Of a stretch of DNA of 64,000 bases, positions 43,701 through 54,600 are shown piece by piece. The stretch spans positions 2,123,199-2,187,198 of the forward strand of contig CP000875.1 in the NCBI GenBank assembly GCA_000018565.1. Direction: 5' to 3'. A model generated the notes under the pieces. The model searched no databases. It was not told the DNA's origin and saw only the letters and a program-made list of their open reading frames with translations. A program made the position numbers and the translations under genes. The number at the start of each line of letters is the position of its first letter. Position 1 is the first letter of the stretch. This DNA comes from Herpetosiphon aurantiacus DSM 785 (lineage in GTDB: Bacteria; Chloroflexota; Chloroflexia; Chloroflexales; Herpetosiphonaceae).

Positions 43701-46700
43701 TAGCGCAACCGCGCTTGATCTCAGTGTCAACGTAATTGAGTTGAATCAACAGCTGGTGGTTTATTGCGATTACAACAGCGATTTATTTGAGCAGGCCACG
43801 ATTGAGCGTTGGCTGGGCCATTATCAAACACTGTTGTTGAGTGCTGCCCAGCAACCAACCAGCCCTGCCGAACGCTTAGCCTTGTTGAACCCCAGCGAAA
43901 CAAACGTACTGCTAGAAACTTGGAATGCGACAGCGAAACAAGTTCCATTCGAGCAGACCTATAGCCAATTGTTTACTGATCAAGTTCAGCGCACGCCCTC
44001 CGCAATTGCGATTAGCGACCAACACACCAACTACAGCTACCAAGCGCTTGATCAACGGGCCAATCGCTTGGCCAACTATTTGCAAAGTTTAGCAATTAGT
44101 ACAAACCAAGTTGTGGCAATTTTGGCAGATCGTTCGTGTGATTTTGTGAGTGCAGTTTTGGGCGTGTTCAAGGCTGGCGCTGCCTATCTCCCGCTCGATT
44201 TGGAGCACCCACCACGGCGTTTGGCCCAGGTGTTGCAACAAAGCCAAAGTCGTTTGGTGCTGGTTGGTGAGGCTTGGCAAGCAACCTTGGCCGCAGCGCT
44301 CAGCATTTTGCCCAGCGACCAACGCCCAATCATCGTGCTGTTGGAGCAAGCCTTCAACCCTGAATTATCAAGCGAAGCACCGACGATTCAATCCCAAGCC
44401 AGCGATTTAGCCTATGTGATTTATACCTCGGGCTCAACTGGCTTGCCCAAAGGAGCCATGATCGAACAACGGGGCATGGTCAATCATCTATATGCCAAGA
44501 TTATCGATTTACAACTGACAGCGGCTGATCGGGTGGCGCAAAATGCCCGCCAAAGCTTTGATATTTCAGTTTGGCAGATGCTGGTAGCGCTGTTGGTTGG
44601 CGCGGAAACCCAAATCTACCCTGATAGTATCGCCCGTGATCCTGAGGTATTGTTGAGCTATGCCGAGCAGCAAGCAACCACAATTTTGGAAATTGTGCCC
44701 TCGTTGTTGGGCGCATGGCTCACAATTTTTCCCAATCGGGCCAACGATTTGCCCAGTTTTGCGCAATTGCGTTGGCTCTTGCTGACGGGCGAGGCCTTGC
44801 CACCCGCCGCCTGCCGTGATTGGTTCACCTGGTATCCTACGATTCCCTTGATGAATGCCTATGGCCCAACCGAATGCTCCGATGATGTGACCCATTATGT
44901 GGTGCGTGAGGCTCCAGCAGCGCATGTGGTGCATATGCCGATTGGCCGTCCAGTGATCAACACACGCTTGTATATTCTTGATGGGTTGTTGCAACCAGTG
45001 CCGATTGGGGTGATTGGTGAACTCTACGTTGGTGGCGTGGGCGTTGGTCGTGGCTACCTGAATGATCCTGAACGAACTCAAGCGGTGTTTGCAGCTGACC
45101 CATTTATGGCTGGCGGGCGTTGGTATCGCACTGGTGATTTGGCTCGCTACCGCAGCGATGGCACGATTGAATACTTAGGTCGAATCGATCATCAAGTCAA
45201 AGTGCGGGGCTTCCGCATTGAGCTGGGCGAAATTGAAGCAGCTTTGGCTCAACATCAAGCGGTGCATCAAAGTATTGTGACGGCAACTCCGAATGCTCAA
45301 GGTCAATTGCGCCTGATTGCCTATGTCGTCTCGAAGGCCGCTGATCAGCCTGCGGAACAAGCAACCAGCGCTCGGTTGGAGCAATGGGATAGCGTTTGGG
45401 CTGATACCTATGATCAACTGAGTGCTGGTGATCATGGCACGATCAACACGATTGGCTGGAACGATAGCTACACCCGCCAGCCCTTCTCGGCAGAGGCCAT
45501 GCACGAATGGAGTTGGGTCACGGTACGCAATATTTTGGCCCAACAGCCGAGCCGCATTTTGGAGCTTGGTTGTGGCACTGGTATGTTGCTGTTGCCGTTG
45601 GCTCCCTATTGCTTGAGTTATCGCGGCCATGATATTGCCGCCGAGGTGTTGGCTTACGTTCAACAACGGCTTGATCAACAAATTCATGATTGGCCGCATG
45701 TGAGCTTGGCGCAGTTTCCGGCCCACGATTTTAGCAATATTGCACCCCACAGCGTTGATACGATTGTGATCAACTCGGTGGCTCAATATTTCCCAAGTAT
45801 CGACTATTTGGTGCAAGTGTTGGCGGCTGGGCTTGAGGCCTTGGTGGCGGGTGGGCGAATCTATCTTGGTGATATTCGCAACTTGAGCCTCAACCCATTG
45901 CTGCATGCCTCAATTCAGTTGTTCCAAGCACCTAACGAATTGGCGGTTGAGCAAATTGCCCAATTGGCGCAGCAGCAACATTTGCGCGATCAAGAGTTGG
46001 TAATCGACCCAAGCTTTTTCTATGCGTTGCAACAGCAATACCCGCAAATCAGCCATATCGAACTGGTGCTGAAACGTGGGCGCATTCATAACGAACTGAC
46101 CCGTTTTCGCTACGATGTGGTGCTGCATGTGCAACGCCCAAGCCTTGATCTGCAACCACATTGGTTTGATTGGCAAGCCGATGGCTTGAGTTTGAGTCTC
46201 GTGCGCCAGGTGCTTGAGCAAAGCCAGCCCGATGCGCTAGGCATCGCCAATGTGCCGAATAGTCGGCTAAGCGAGGCCTGTGGTTTGTGGCAAGCACTGC
46301 ATGTAGCGGAGCAACCATCAACTGCTGGCGAGCTGAAACAAGCACTGCAACCATTGGCTTTGCAAGGCATCGACCCTGAAGATTGGTATAACCTGCATCT
46401 GAATGGGCGCTACCGAATTAGCGTCAGCTTGGCCCAAAGCGGCGAGCTTGGTTGCTATGATGTGTTGTTCTATGCCACTGCCAAGCTGGCAGATGGCGGT
46501 TTGCCGCAGCAAATTCAACGACTCGCCAGCCCACGCAAAGCATGGTCGGCCTATGCCAACAATCCACTCCAAGAAAGCCAATCGCTGACCCAGCAATTCC
46601 GTCAGCATTTGCGCCAAGCCTTGCCCGACTATATGCAGCCCGAAGCCTTTGTGTTGTTGGAGCAATTGCCCTTGACTCCCAATGGCAAGGTTGATCGTCG

Positions 46701-47091
46701 CGCCTTAGCGGCGCTCGAAGCGCCCATCCAAACGACGACCTATTTGGCTCCGCGCAACCCGCTAGAGCAACAACTGGCTAGCCTGTTTGAGCAAGTGCTC
46801 AATCTTAACCAAGTTGGCGTTGATCAAAGTTTCTTTGAATTGGGCGGCCATTCGTTGACTGGAACCCAACTGATTGGCCTGATTCGCAGTGAATGCCATG
46901 CCGATTTGCCCTTGCGCACCTTGTTTGAAGCCCCAACGGTTGGCGAATTGGCCTTGCGAGTTGCCGCTGCCCAAACCGAGCCAAGCGAGATTGCTAAACC
47001 AACCGCGCTCAAACGTCAGCGCCAACGGGTCAATTTGAATACGGCTGGCTTTGGCCAAATTGCTGAAAGCAACGACGGAGGTGCAGCATGA
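37729..47091 (+). CDS. Hybrid PKS-NRPS: ACP-KS-AT-ACP-AMT-C-A-NMT-PCP
   Basis: 3120 residues. Domains: ACP (Ser42 in [10 protein letters not shown]); KS 103-518 with Cys272 (DTACSSS), His407 (EAHGTGTP) and His444; AT 620-910 with Ser713 (GHSIGEYS), HGFH motif suggesting malonyl-CoA; ACP (Ser1020); class-III aminotransferase about 1200-1610 with PLP Lys1451; C about 1621-2050 (His1756, His1757, Asp1761); A from about 2075; N-methyltransferase inserted from about 2549 (ELGCGTG at 2612); PCP (Ser3042). It elongates the FAAL-loaded acyl chain by one malonate, aminates the beta-keto group, and condenses the beta-amino fatty acid with an N-methylated amino acid. The order matches MycA/ItuA except that an AT is built in. 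ATGA coupling at both ends. Confidence 0.95.
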   Translation: MSSNYSAAQIAGWLQTQIAERLKRSPELVALTAPFADLGLSSREAVGLSGDLQAWLGRKVAPTVLWEYSTIQALSDFLAHDQAQQLPLPKPKPSQASATSSSAIAIVAMSCRLPGADSPEALWQLLLEGRSAIGFVPADRWDAQALYSPEARTPGKINTRWGGFLDQVDQFDPQVFGISGREASRIDPQQRLALEVAWETFERAGIAPDQLVGSATGVFLGISSNDYARLQFAQLDQLDAYAGTGNAHSIAANRLSYVFGLQGPSMALDTACSSSLVAVHLASQSLLAGECEQALAGGVNLILNPELSVTFAQAQMLSGTGECHTFDAAADGYVRSEGCGMVLLKRLDVAEAAGDPILAVIHGSAVNQDGRSNGLTAPNGQAQQAVIRQALAKAQIQPDQLSYIEAHGTGTPLGDPIEVAALQAVLGERQQPCLLGSLKSNLGHLEAAAGIAGLIKLVLAFQQQIIPAQANFKQRNPQIELGSALEIATTPQPWYSFGSYAGISSFGFGGTNAHVILGAAPIQPKRLPQPSPAPIQLLALQANSETALRQLTERYQAYLAQTEVNLADICWSAYHQRATMRHRLIVSATDKIQMLERLQHAWQAQATGSIYAEQPQPAPRIAFVCSGQGSQYVGMAQTLYQTQPLVRQILDQANSILNEYLAIPLLDVLYQPDHGALLRDTRYTQPAIFVVSYALGQLWRSWGIEPVALLGHSIGEYSAAVLAGVWSFEQGLRLVAQRAQLMHGLPEHGAMLAIRSPLESIEPLLAQHQLDLAAINGPNAVVVAGSVAAISQCAVELNQLNITNKLLDVSHGFHSRLMQPMLADFQQVLSAYPAMAPQIRLIANLDGSWHEQAPSAEYWVEHTRQPVQFYRGLQSLVASGVSHMLELGGHSTLIDLGRQAGLPNLTWLASLRRQQADWETLYHAAATLLAHGCQLNWAAMNPDYQPQAVLLPTYAFDRQRYWFTEGTGMNQASAQPTPASASSRHSTILAELRSLTANLLHVKPEQINIHSSFVEMGADSLVMIDAGRAIESRYNVHITMRQLFEDLASLDALARFLDAHGTFEAEPAPSEPSVVPIVAQAQPVAPAAVTPVAAAGLEAVVQQQLALMQQQLALLAGQPAAVTPIQPVTPASATPATPVIKPASTPAAAAPKAYVPYQPVRPGSITANDLSSQQQAHLQQLIKDYTTRTATSKQLTQAYRAQLADNRESAGFRFSIKEMLYTLICERSEGSKIWDVDNNQYLDLTMGFGVNLFGHRPEITTQALANQLAQGYQLGPQTRLAGEVAQLICRITGMERVAFCNSGTEAVLTAIRAARTVTGRKKIALFAGSYHGFYDATLATAQAGAATRSVPLAPGIPQGMVDDIVVLDYVTPESLVTLEQLLPELAAVLVEPVQSRRPDLQPQAFLQAVRELTKTHGSLLIFDEMITGFRIAAGGAQAWFGIEADLATYGKIVGGGMPIGVVAGRGATLDALDGGFWQYGDDSFPQAETTFVAGTFCKHPLALASAKAVLTAIEHAGQGLYDQLNQQTASFAAEMNAYFAQAEAPISVVHFGSLFRFSFKQNLDLFFYHLLLQGIYIWEGRNCFFSTAHSTADVEWLKRAIRNAVEALQDGGFLPKPQRQLNQPHSFALSEDQYHLWVLGQLGQHEAIAYNLPTGLEIRGQLDLVRLEQAFNLVVQRHESLRTIIASDGTQQIVQPQQPITINFSDFSSAANQQQALDQWFTQHNQQVFDLSQTNPLRCNVAQLGPDRYALSLVVHHLLVDGWSVGVILQEVAQMYQVLSDGQTPQLAQPLQFRDYLAWKAGRDLTTQANFWQALFAELPAPLALPTDYPRPALKSYVGQRVMQVLEPASYQALKQLSRQSGATLFMVLLAGYQLLLHRLTGQNDLVVGIPAAARSFEGSETIVGYCGNLLPLRSRLQAEQSFSDYLHLTRQQLFDAYENEDYSLAQLLAVLNPMRDASRSAIVETLFNFEPPTPAPNFGGLETSFVPQSISATALDLSVNVIELNQQLVVYCDYNSDLFEQATIERWLGHYQTLLLSAAQQPTSPAERLALLNPSETNVLLETWNATAKQVPFEQTYSQLFTDQVQRTPSAIAISDQHTNYSYQALDQRANRLANYLQSLAISTNQVVAILADRSCDFVSAVLGVFKAGAAYLPLDLEHPPRRLAQVLQQSQSRLVLVGEAWQATLAAALSILPSDQRPIIVLLEQAFNPELSSEAPTIQSQASDLAYVIYTSGSTGLPKGAMIEQRGMVNHLYAKIIDLQLTAADRVAQNARQSFDISVWQMLVALLVGAETQIYPDSIARDPEVLLSYAEQQATTILEIVPSLLGAWLTIFPNRANDLPSFAQLRWLLLTGEALPPAACRDWFTWYPTIPLMNAYGPTECSDDVTHYVVREAPAAHVVHMPIGRPVINTRLYILDGLLQPVPIGVIGELYVGGVGVGRGYLNDPERTQAVFAADPFMAGGRWYRTGDLARYRSDGTIEYLGRIDHQVKVRGFRIELGEIEAALAQHQAVHQSIVTATPNAQGQLRLIAYVVSKAADQPAEQATSARLEQWDSVWADTYDQLSAGDHGTINTIGWNDSYTRQPFSAEAMHEWSWVTVRNILAQQPSRILELGCGTGMLLLPLAPYCLSYRGHDIAAEVLAYVQQRLDQQIHDWPHVSLAQFPAHDFSNIAPHSVDTIVINSVAQYFPSIDYLVQVLAAGLEALVAGGRIYLGDIRNLSLNPLLHASIQLFQAPNELAVEQIAQLAQQQHLRDQELVIDPSFFYALQQQYPQISHIELVLKRGRIHNELTRFRYDVVLHVQRPSLDLQPHWFDWQADGLSLSLVRQVLEQSQPDALGIANVPNSRLSEACGLWQALHVAEQPSTAGELKQALQPLALQGIDPEDWYNLHLNGRYRISVSLAQSGELGCYDVLFYATAKLADGGLPQQIQRLASPRKAWSAYANNPLQESQSLTQQFRQHLRQALPDYMQPEAFVLLEQLPLTPNGKVDRRALAALEAPIQTTTYLAPRNPLEQQLASLFEQVLNLNQVGVDQSFFELGGHSLTGTQLIGLIRSECHADLPLRTLFEAPTVGELALRVAAAQTEPSEIAKPTALKRQRQRVNLNTAGFGQIAESNDGGAA
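41320..42560 (+). other. Aminotransferase domain (beta-amination)
   Basis: About 415 residues of glutamate-1-semialdehyde-aminotransferase type inside the hybrid protein: [54 protein letters not shown] and the PLP lysine in [13 protein letters not shown]. In iturin-class synthetases this domain converts the ACP-bound beta-keto acyl chain to a beta-amino one. Confidence 0.92.
43945..46720 (+). other. Adenylation domain 1, specificity not assigned, interrupted by NMT
   Basis: By eye against GrsA PheA, the nine pocket residues read D-I-W-E-L-T-A-D-D (from [34 protein letters not shown]). I cannot match this to a residue with confidence. The N-methyltransferase insert occupies about 45373-46600 between A8 and A10. 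Confidence 0.7.
45373..46600 (+). other. N-methyltransferase domain inserted in adenylation domain 1
   Basis: Starts [12 protein letters not shown], with [19 protein letters not shown] and the SAM site [17 protein letters not shown], the usual layout of NRPS N-methyltransferases. It should methylate the alpha-amine of the residue activated by A1 before condensation. Confidence 0.88.
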
Positions 47092-50000
47092 CTATGAATG
47101 AGCGCGAAGTGTTTGCCTTCCCGATGTCGTTTGCCCAGCAACGGCTCTGGTTTTTGGAGCAACTTCAGCCGAATAGTGCCTTGTATCATATCGCTAGTTT
47201 GCTGGAAATTCAGGGGTCGCTTGATCTGGCGGCGTTGCAGCAGAGCATTAACCAGATTGTTGTGCGTCACGAGACGTTGCGTACCACCTTTGGCATGGTC
47301 GATCAAACGCCGATGCAATTGATCAGCAGTGAGTTGACGCTCACCCCGGTTGTCCATAATTTGCAGGCGCTTGAGCCTGAGCAACGCTGGTTTGTGGCGC
47401 TTGAACAGGCCAAAGCCAGTTGTTTGGTGCCATTTGATTTGAGCCAAGGCCCGTTGGTGCGGCTTGAGTTGTTTCAACTTGGGCCTGAGCATTGCTTGAT
47501 GACGGTCGTGCTGCACCACATTATTGCTGATGGCTGGTCGATGGAACTTTTCATTCAGGAACTAGTCAGCAGCTATGAGGCCTATCGCGCGGGTTTTCAT
47601 CCGCAACTTGCGCCCTTGGCCTTGCAATATGCCGATTATAGCGAGTGGCAGCGTGAATGGCTGGCTAGCCCACGCCAGCAGCAACAATTGGATTTTTGGC
47701 AACAGCAATTGGCCGATGCCCCCAAGCGTTTGGAGTTAGCAACTGATCACCCTCGGCCTGCTCAGCAGAGTTTTGCGGGGAGCACGTTGAGTTTTGGCAT
47801 CCCAAGCCAACAAACTAGTCAACTGCGCAGTTTGGCCCAGCAAACCCAAACTACGCCGTTTATGCTAGCTTTGGCGGTGTTTGCCAGCTTGTTGAGCCGT
47901 TATAGCCGCCAAGATCAGGTGTTGATTGGCTCGCCGATTGCCAACCGTACTACCGCCGAAGCCCAACCGCTGATTGGCTTTTTCGTCAATACAGTGGTTT
48001 TCAAGGTACAACTGAGTCCAAACCTCGATTTGCTGAGCCTAGTTGAGCAGGTACGCGAGCAAAGTTTGGCGGTCTATGCCAACCAAGATGTGCCGTTTGA
48101 GCAGGTGGTGCAGCAGTTACAGCTTGAGCGCAATCTGAGCCATACGCCCATTTTTCAGGTGATGCTAGCTTACCAAAATGTGCCGAGCCAGCAACTGAGC
48201 ATCGCCAACTTGACAATCAAACAGCTGCCGCTGGATTTGGGTTATGCCAAATTTGACCTAACTTTATTTATTGAGGAAACTCCAGCAGGGCTAGTTGGGC
48301 GCTTGGAATATAACCGTGATTTGTTTGAGCCTGCCACGATTGCGCGCTTGCGCGACCATTTCTTGCGTTTGCTAGGCCACGCCTTGGCTCAGCCAACCCA
48401 ACCACTGGCCCAAATCAGTATCTTGAGCGCTGCCGAATGCCAACAGCTTTTGGTCGATTGGAACCAAACGCAGCAGCCGTTCCCCGACCAACTTGGTTTG
48501 CAGCATTTGGTCGCGCAGCAAGTACAACGTACTCCCAATGCTCCAGCGATGCGTTGGAATAACCAAATAATCTGCTATACAGAGCTTGAGCAACGTGCCA
48601 ACCAATTAGCCCATTTGCTGCTGCAACGTGGCGTTACCCAAGGCTCAATCGTTGGAGTCTATGCGACGCGCTGCCCAGAAATGATCATCAGCTTGCTGGC
48701 GATTTTGAAGGCTGGTGCTGCCTACTTGCCGCTTGATCCGGCCTATCCTGCTGAACGCTTGCACTATTTGGTGGCCGATTCGGCGGCGAGTTTGATTGTG
48801 CAAGCCAGCCATCAGGCGCTGCCAACCCTCGTTAGTACAGCTGAAACGCTTGATGTTGTAGCCGAAGCTGAAACGCTGGCTAGCTTGCCAACCACTGCTC
48901 CGATGGTTGATTTCGACCCGCAGCAATTGGCCTATGTGATTTATACCTCTGGCTCGACTGGCAAGCCCAAAGGTGTGCTGATTCAGCATCAAGGGGTGGT
49001 GAATTATCTGCACTGGGCGATTCATTATTATCCATTTGAGCAGGGTGCTGGTGCACCGCTGGCCTCGTCGTTGGCCTTCGATGCCACAATTACGGCATTG
49101 TGGGGGCCACTCTGTACGGGCAAAACCATCGATTTGCTGCCTGAGCAGGATGAGCTAGAAGTCTTGGCGCAACGCCTGAGCAGCGAAGATTATAGCGTGC
49201 TCAAAATCACCCCAGCGCATATGGAAGCGCTTAGTCAGCTGGTTGCGCCCGACCAAATTGGCTCAAGCAAGGCCTTTGTGATTGGCGGCGAGGCCTTGTT
49301 GCAGCAACATGTGGCCTTTTGGCAAACCAACGCTCCCAACCTGCGCTTGATCAATGAATATGGCCCAACCGAGACGGTAGTTGGCTGTGTGATCTATCAA
49401 GCCCAAGCTGCGCCAAGCGAATGGGCTGCCGTGCCGATTGGCCGCCCGATTGCCAATACCCAGTTGTATGTGCTTGATCCGGCAGGTTTGCCAGTGCCGA
49501 TTGGCGTGCCTGGCGAGTTGTATATCGCTGGCTTGGGTGTTGGGCGCGGCTACCATGGGCGGCCTGAATTGACCGCCGAGCGCTTTGTGCGGCTGGAACA
49601 ATTGGCTGGGGTGCAGGCAGAACTTGCCCGTTGCCAACAGCCTCAGCCAGCGTTTGAACGCTTGTATCGTTCAGGCGATTTGGTGCGCTATCTGCCCGAT
49701 GGTAATCTCGAATATCTTGGGCGGATCGATCAGCAAGTCAAACTCCATGGCTTTCGAATTGAGCTTGGCGAGATCGAAGCCACGCTGGCGAGCCATCCGA
49801 CGGTGCACGCGGCGGTGGCCATGATTCGCGAAGATCGGCCTGGACATAAGCGACTGGTTGCCTATGTGGTCGCTGAGCCAACTGCCAATCAGGATACTTC
49901 GATTGTTTTGACCCATGTTGCCCAACAGTTGCCCCACTATATGCTGCCAAGCGTGGTGATTTGGCTCGATAGCTTGCCATTAACCCCCAATGGCAAAGTT

Positions 50001-51674
50001 GATCGTCAAGCGCTGCCCGCGCCTGAGATCAACCAAACTGCGCTTGATTCGGCCCAAACCACCCCACTCGATCAGTATGAAGCTCAATTGATGGCTATTT
50101 GGCAGCGAGTGTTAGGACTGAAGGCCGTTGATCGCCATGCCAATTTCTTTAGCCTTGGTGGCGATTCGATTTTGGTGATGCAGGTAGTCGGCATTGCACG
50201 GCAGCATGGCCTGATTCTAACCCCACGCTTGTTGTTCCAAAACCAAACGATTGCCAGCTTGGCCCAAGCGATTCGCCAGCAAACCCAAGCTAAGCCCGCG
50301 CTTGATCCCTTGAGTTTGCAGGGCATTGTGCCGCTTAGCCCAATGCAACATTGGCTATTTGAGCGCCAACTGGCCCAGCCCGCCCATGTCAACCAAAGTA
50401 TTGTGCTCAAGTTACAAACGGGGTTAGCGACCGAACAAATACAGGCAGCGCTTGATCAATTAGTGCGTTTGCACCCAAGTTTGCGTTTGATCTTTACCCA
50501 AACTGCGGCTTGGCAACAACGCTATGAGCCAGCCGCCAGCGTGCCCTTGCGCGAATTACAGCAACCAACATTAAGCCAGCAACAAGTCTGTGATGCCGAA
50601 TTGCAAGCTTCATTCGATTTAGCTCAAGTGCCGTTGTTACGAGCCTCGTTGTGGCGTGGTATCGACCACGATCAATTGCTGTTGGTGGCGCACCATAGCA
50701 TTATCGACGGGGTTTCGTGGCGAATTGTGCTCGAAGATTTGGCTTTGTTGCTCAACCAACAAGCTGTGCCAGCGGCAACCACGCCATTTAGTGAGTGGGC
50801 CGAATATCAGGTGCAGCAAGCCCAAACCCCGCAATTGCTGAGCCAACTCGCCTATTGGCGCTCGACGATTGAAGCCATCACGCCGATTCCTCAGCTAGCT
50901 CAAGCGGGGTTGGTTGGCGAAGCACAGCGCTTTCAAACCAAGCTTAATCCTGAATTGACCGAGCAACTGCTGCATCACGCACCTGAGCGCAGCCGTACCA
51001 GCGTGGCCGAGTTGCTGATCACTGGCTTGGCGATAGCTTTCCAGCGTTGGTCAAATCTACAACAATTAGTGCTTGATATTGAAAGCCATGGTCGCGAATC
51101 GCTTGACCCTGAGCATGATTTCAGCCGGAGTTTGGGCTGGTTCACCAGTTTGTACCCAGTGCGCTTGGATTTCCCCACTACCAATGAGCCAAACCAGTGG
51201 ATTAAGCAGATCAAAGAAAGCTTGCGGGCAGTGCCGCAAGCCGGAGCGGGCTATGGCATGTTGCGCTATTTGCACGCTGATCCAGCGATTCGCGCGAGCC
51301 TTGTGCCAACTCACGCCCCAGCAATTGCCTTCAACTACCTTGGTCAGCTCGATAACCAACAAACTTTAGCACCATTCCAAGGGCTAAATTTGGAGTTTGC
51401 CAGCCAAACCTTGGCTCCCACCAACCAACGCAGTCATGCCTTAGAGCTTAATTGTTATAGCACTGATGGCTGTTTGGTGTTCGATTGGGAATGTCATCAG
51501 ACAGCGCGGGCAGCCGTTGAACACTTGGCCGAGCAGTATCAAATAGCCTTAGCCGAGTTGTTGCAAGTACCAACCACAACTGCTAGCTTGGCTCCCTCGG
51601 ATTTTCCAGCAGCTCGCGTCAAGGCCAACGATCTCGATCGATTGTTGGCTCGTTTGAAAGCAAAGGGGCAATAG
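47088..51674 (+). CDS. NRPS module: C-A(Asn)-PCP-E
   Basis: 1528 residues. C about 8-440 with active-site His143-His144...Asp148 (LHHIIADG). A about 470-985 with [18 protein letters not shown] Ser1027 (SLGGDSILVMQ, the GGDS form usual before epimerases). E about 1080-1500 with His1202-His1203...Asp1207 (AHHSIIDGVSWR) and SLGWFTSLYPV. It adds one residue and epimerises it. The pocket residues read D-A-T-K-V-G-E-V-G, close to the known Asn code DLTKLGEVG, so D-Asn is predicted. ATGA overlap with the upstream gene; two bases to the next gene. Confidence 0.95.
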   Translation: MTMNEREVFAFPMSFAQQRLWFLEQLQPNSALYHIASLLEIQGSLDLAALQQSINQIVVRHETLRTTFGMVDQTPMQLISSELTLTPVVHNLQALEPEQRWFVALEQAKASCLVPFDLSQGPLVRLELFQLGPEHCLMTVVLHHIIADGWSMELFIQELVSSYEAYRAGFHPQLAPLALQYADYSEWQREWLASPRQQQQLDFWQQQLADAPKRLELATDHPRPAQQSFAGSTLSFGIPSQQTSQLRSLAQQTQTTPFMLALAVFASLLSRYSRQDQVLIGSPIANRTTAEAQPLIGFFVNTVVFKVQLSPNLDLLSLVEQVREQSLAVYANQDVPFEQVVQQLQLERNLSHTPIFQVMLAYQNVPSQQLSIANLTIKQLPLDLGYAKFDLTLFIEETPAGLVGRLEYNRDLFEPATIARLRDHFLRLLGHALAQPTQPLAQISILSAAECQQLLVDWNQTQQPFPDQLGLQHLVAQQVQRTPNAPAMRWNNQIICYTELEQRANQLAHLLLQRGVTQGSIVGVYATRCPEMIISLLAILKAGAAYLPLDPAYPAERLHYLVADSAASLIVQASHQALPTLVSTAETLDVVAEAETLASLPTTAPMVDFDPQQLAYVIYTSGSTGKPKGVLIQHQGVVNYLHWAIHYYPFEQGAGAPLASSLAFDATITALWGPLCTGKTIDLLPEQDELEVLAQRLSSEDYSVLKITPAHMEALSQLVAPDQIGSSKAFVIGGEALLQQHVAFWQTNAPNLRLINEYGPTETVVGCVIYQAQAAPSEWAAVPIGRPIANTQLYVLDPAGLPVPIGVPGELYIAGLGVGRGYHGRPELTAERFVRLEQLAGVQAELARCQQPQPAFERLYRSGDLVRYLPDGNLEYLGRIDQQVKLHGFRIELGEIEATLASHPTVHAAVAMIREDRPGHKRLVAYVVAEPTANQDTSIVLTHVAQQLPHYMLPSVVIWLDSLPLTPNGKVDRQALPAPEINQTALDSAQTTPLDQYEAQLMAIWQRVLGLKAVDRHANFFSLGGDSILVMQVVGIARQHGLILTPRLLFQNQTIASLAQAIRQQTQAKPALDPLSLQGIVPLSPMQHWLFERQLAQPAHVNQSIVLKLQTGLATEQIQAALDQLVRLHPSLRLIFTQTAAWQQRYEPAASVPLRELQQPTLSQQQVCDAELQASFDLAQVPLLRASLWRGIDHDQLLLVAHHSIIDGVSWRIVLEDLALLLNQQAVPAATTPFSEWAEYQVQQAQTPQLLSQLAYWRSTIEAITPIPQLAQAGLVGEAQRFQTKLNPELTEQLLHHAPERSRTSVAELLITGLAIAFQRWSNLQQLVLDIESHGRESLDPEHDFSRSLGWFTSLYPVRLDFPTTNEPNQWIKQIKESLRAVPQAGAGYGMLRYLHADPAIRASLVPTHAPAIAFNYLGQLDNQQTLAPFQGLNLEFASQTLAPTNQRSHALELNCYSTDGCLVFDWECHQTARAAVEHLAEQYQIALAELLQVPTTTASLAPSDFPAARVKANDLDRLLARLKAKGQ
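48490..50020 (+). other. Adenylation domain 2, predicted Asn
   Basis: Pocket code D-A-T-K-V-G-E-V-G, taken from FDATITAL, VLKITPA, VIGGEA and NEYGPTETVVG. It matches the Asn code except for two conservative positions. Confidence 0.8.
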
Positions 51675-51676
51675 CG

Positions 51677-54600
51677 GTGGACAATATTCAGGATATTTAT
51701 GAATTATCGCCAATGCAGCAGGGCATGCTGTTTCATACCATCGCTAGCCCGACTGCTGGAATGTACCTTGAACAGGTGCAATCGCGCTTGCGTGGCCAAC
51801 TTGATCTCGCGTGTTTTCGCCAAGCATGGCACATGGTGGTGGCTCGGCATACGATTTTGCGCAGTGGTTTTTTCTGGGAAGAACTCGAAAAACCGTTGCA
51901 AGTCGTCTATGAAGCGGTCGAATTGCCGTTTCAAGTGCTCGATTGGCGCACTCTTAGCGCTGCCCAACAGGCCTATGAACTTGACATATTACTAGAGAAT
52001 GATCGCCAACAGCCATTTGCGCTCGATCAAGCACCCTTGCAGCGTTGGGTTGTGGTGCAACTAGCCGATGATCAGTGGCATTGGGTTTGGACGTTTCACC
52101 ACCTTTTGCTTGATGGTTGGTCGGTGGCCTTATTGTTTGAAGAAGTGTTGCAACACTATGCAGCCTTGCGGCGAGGCACAACCCTCAATCAAGCGCCTGC
52201 CCCAGCCTATCGTGCCTATATCGATTGGCTGCAACAGCACGATCAAGCCCAAGCTGAGCAATTTTGGCGTGGCTATTTGGCCGATTTTAGCTATCCAACG
52301 CCTTTGCCATTGCAGCGTTCAAGCCAACGCAGCATGAGCCAGCGTTTTGCTGAATATAACCAGCAGCTAACTAGCGCCGAAACCAGCCAATTACAAAGCT
52401 GGGCACGCCAAAGCCAAGTGACCTTGAATACCTGTGTGCAGGCGGCTTGGGCCTATCTTTTAGCTCAACATAGCCAAACCAATGATGTGGTGTTTGGCGC
52501 GACGTTTGCTGAACGGCCCGCCGAAATCTACCAAAGCGAACAATTGATTGGCTTGTGCATCAATACCCTGCCAATTCGCGCTAAATGTGAGCCGAGCCAA
52601 TCACCGCAAACATGGCTGCAAACCCTGCAAGCTGCCTATGGCGAATTGCAACAGCATAGCGCCAGTGCTTTGGTTGATATTCAACGCTGGAGCGAGCTAG
52701 CCCATGGTTCAAGCTTGTTTGAGAGCATCGTCGTTTTCGAAAATTATCCATTGCAAGCAACCGATGCCAGCCAAGCAGGCTTGCAGATTGAGCAACTCAG
52801 CCTCGCCGAACATACCAATTATCCAGTTACCTTGATTGTTGTGCCTGGCGAGCAATTGCGTTTGAGCTTGAGCGTCGATCACGATCGCTATGATCAAGCT
52901 AGTGCTGAATTGTTGCTGGCCCAATTGCAGCGAATCTTGTTGAGTTTGACTACGGCTAGTAGTGTGGCCGAATTAAGCTTGGTTACGCCAAACCAGCGGG
53001 CAAATTTACAAGCATGGGGCAACTGGCAAGCACCCAATTATGCACCGCCGCTCTGTTTGCATGAATGGTTTGCCCAACAAGTACAAGCCCATCCCAAGGC
53101 CAAGGCGCTGAGTTTTGAGGATACTTGGTTGAGCTACGCCGAGCTTGATCAGCGCAGCAACCAAGTTGCTCATGGCTTGATCGCCCAAGGTGTGACGGTT
53201 GGCAATTTGGTTGGCTTGTGTGTTGAGCGTTCACTCGAATTGGTCGTGGGTATTTTGGCGATTCTCAAGGCAGGCGCGGCCTATGTGCCACTCGACCCGA
53301 CCTACCCTCGCGAACGTTTAGCCTTTGTGCAGGCCGATGCAGCGATTCGCCATATTGTAACGCAGCGCCATTTGCGTGATGTGGTGCAAGCTGAACAGTG
53401 CTATTTGCTTGATCAGCCGATGGATGCTTATCCCACAACGCCACCCAGTGTTGTCTGCTCAACAGAAAATCCAGCCTATGTCATTTATACCTCTGGCTCA
53501 ACTGGCAACCCCAAAGGTGTGGTGGTGAGCCATGCCAACGTTGCACGATTGATGCTGGCAACTAATGCGTGGTATCAATTCAATCAGCACGATGTTTGGA
53601 CGCTATTCCATTCGTATGCCTTTGATTTCTCGGTTTGGGAATTGTGGGGCGCGTTGTTGTATGGCGGCCATTTGGTGGTTGTGCCCTACTGGGTCAGCCG
53701 TAATCCTGAGGCCTTCCATCAATTACTGCGGCAACAACACGTAACGGTGCTCAATCAAACGCCTTCGGCTTTTTACCAACTGATTCAAGCTGATAGTTTG
53801 GCTGAACAACGTTTAGCCTTGCGCACGGTGATTTTTGGTGGCGAGGCGCTTGATCTAGCCCAACTGGCGCCGTGGTTTGCACGCTATGGTGATCAACAGC
53901 CGCAACTAGTAAATATGTATGGCATCACCGAAACCACAGTGCATGTGACCTATCGACCGATTCGTTTGGCTGATTTGCAGGCAGGCCTTGGCAGCGTGAT
54001 TGGTTGCCCGATTCCCGATTTGGCGCTAGCGGTGCTTGATGCGCAGGGTCGTCAGGCTGGAGTTGGGGTGGCGGGCGAGTTGTATGTTGGTGGGGCTGGC
54101 GTGGCTCAGGGCTATCTCGAACGGCCTGAATTGAACGCCCAGCGTTTTATCCAAGCCGATGCGTCAACTCCCGATTTGCCCAGCAACAGCCGTTGGTATC
54201 GTTCAGGCGATTTGGTGCGCTACTGGCCAAATGGTGAGCTAGAGTACCTTGGCCGAATCGATCTGCAAGTCAAAATTCGTGGCTTCCGAATTGAGCTGGG
54301 CGAAATTGAAGCTGCCCTGAGCCAGCATGCGGCAGTGCAATCGGCGGCGGTGATTGTGCGTGAAGATCGGCCAGGCCATAAACGTTTGGTTGGCTATCTG
54401 ATTGCCAAAACGCAGATGCGCAGCGTCGGCGCACAAACTGACCCAAGCCTCGATCTGGCGGCGATCAACCAGCAACTCCGCGAACGCTTGCCTGAGTATA
54501 TGTGGCCAAGTGCCTTGATCGAACTAGCTAGTTTTCCTTTGACCAGCAATGGCAAGCTCGATCGTCAAGCGTTGCCCGCACCTGAAGCAGAACAAGCCAC

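Noticed and set aside
45175-45906. Long minus-strand frames inside the megasynthase genes
   Set aside because: They are shadows of strongly conserved NRPS/PKS coding sequence on the plus strand and show no recognisable domains.
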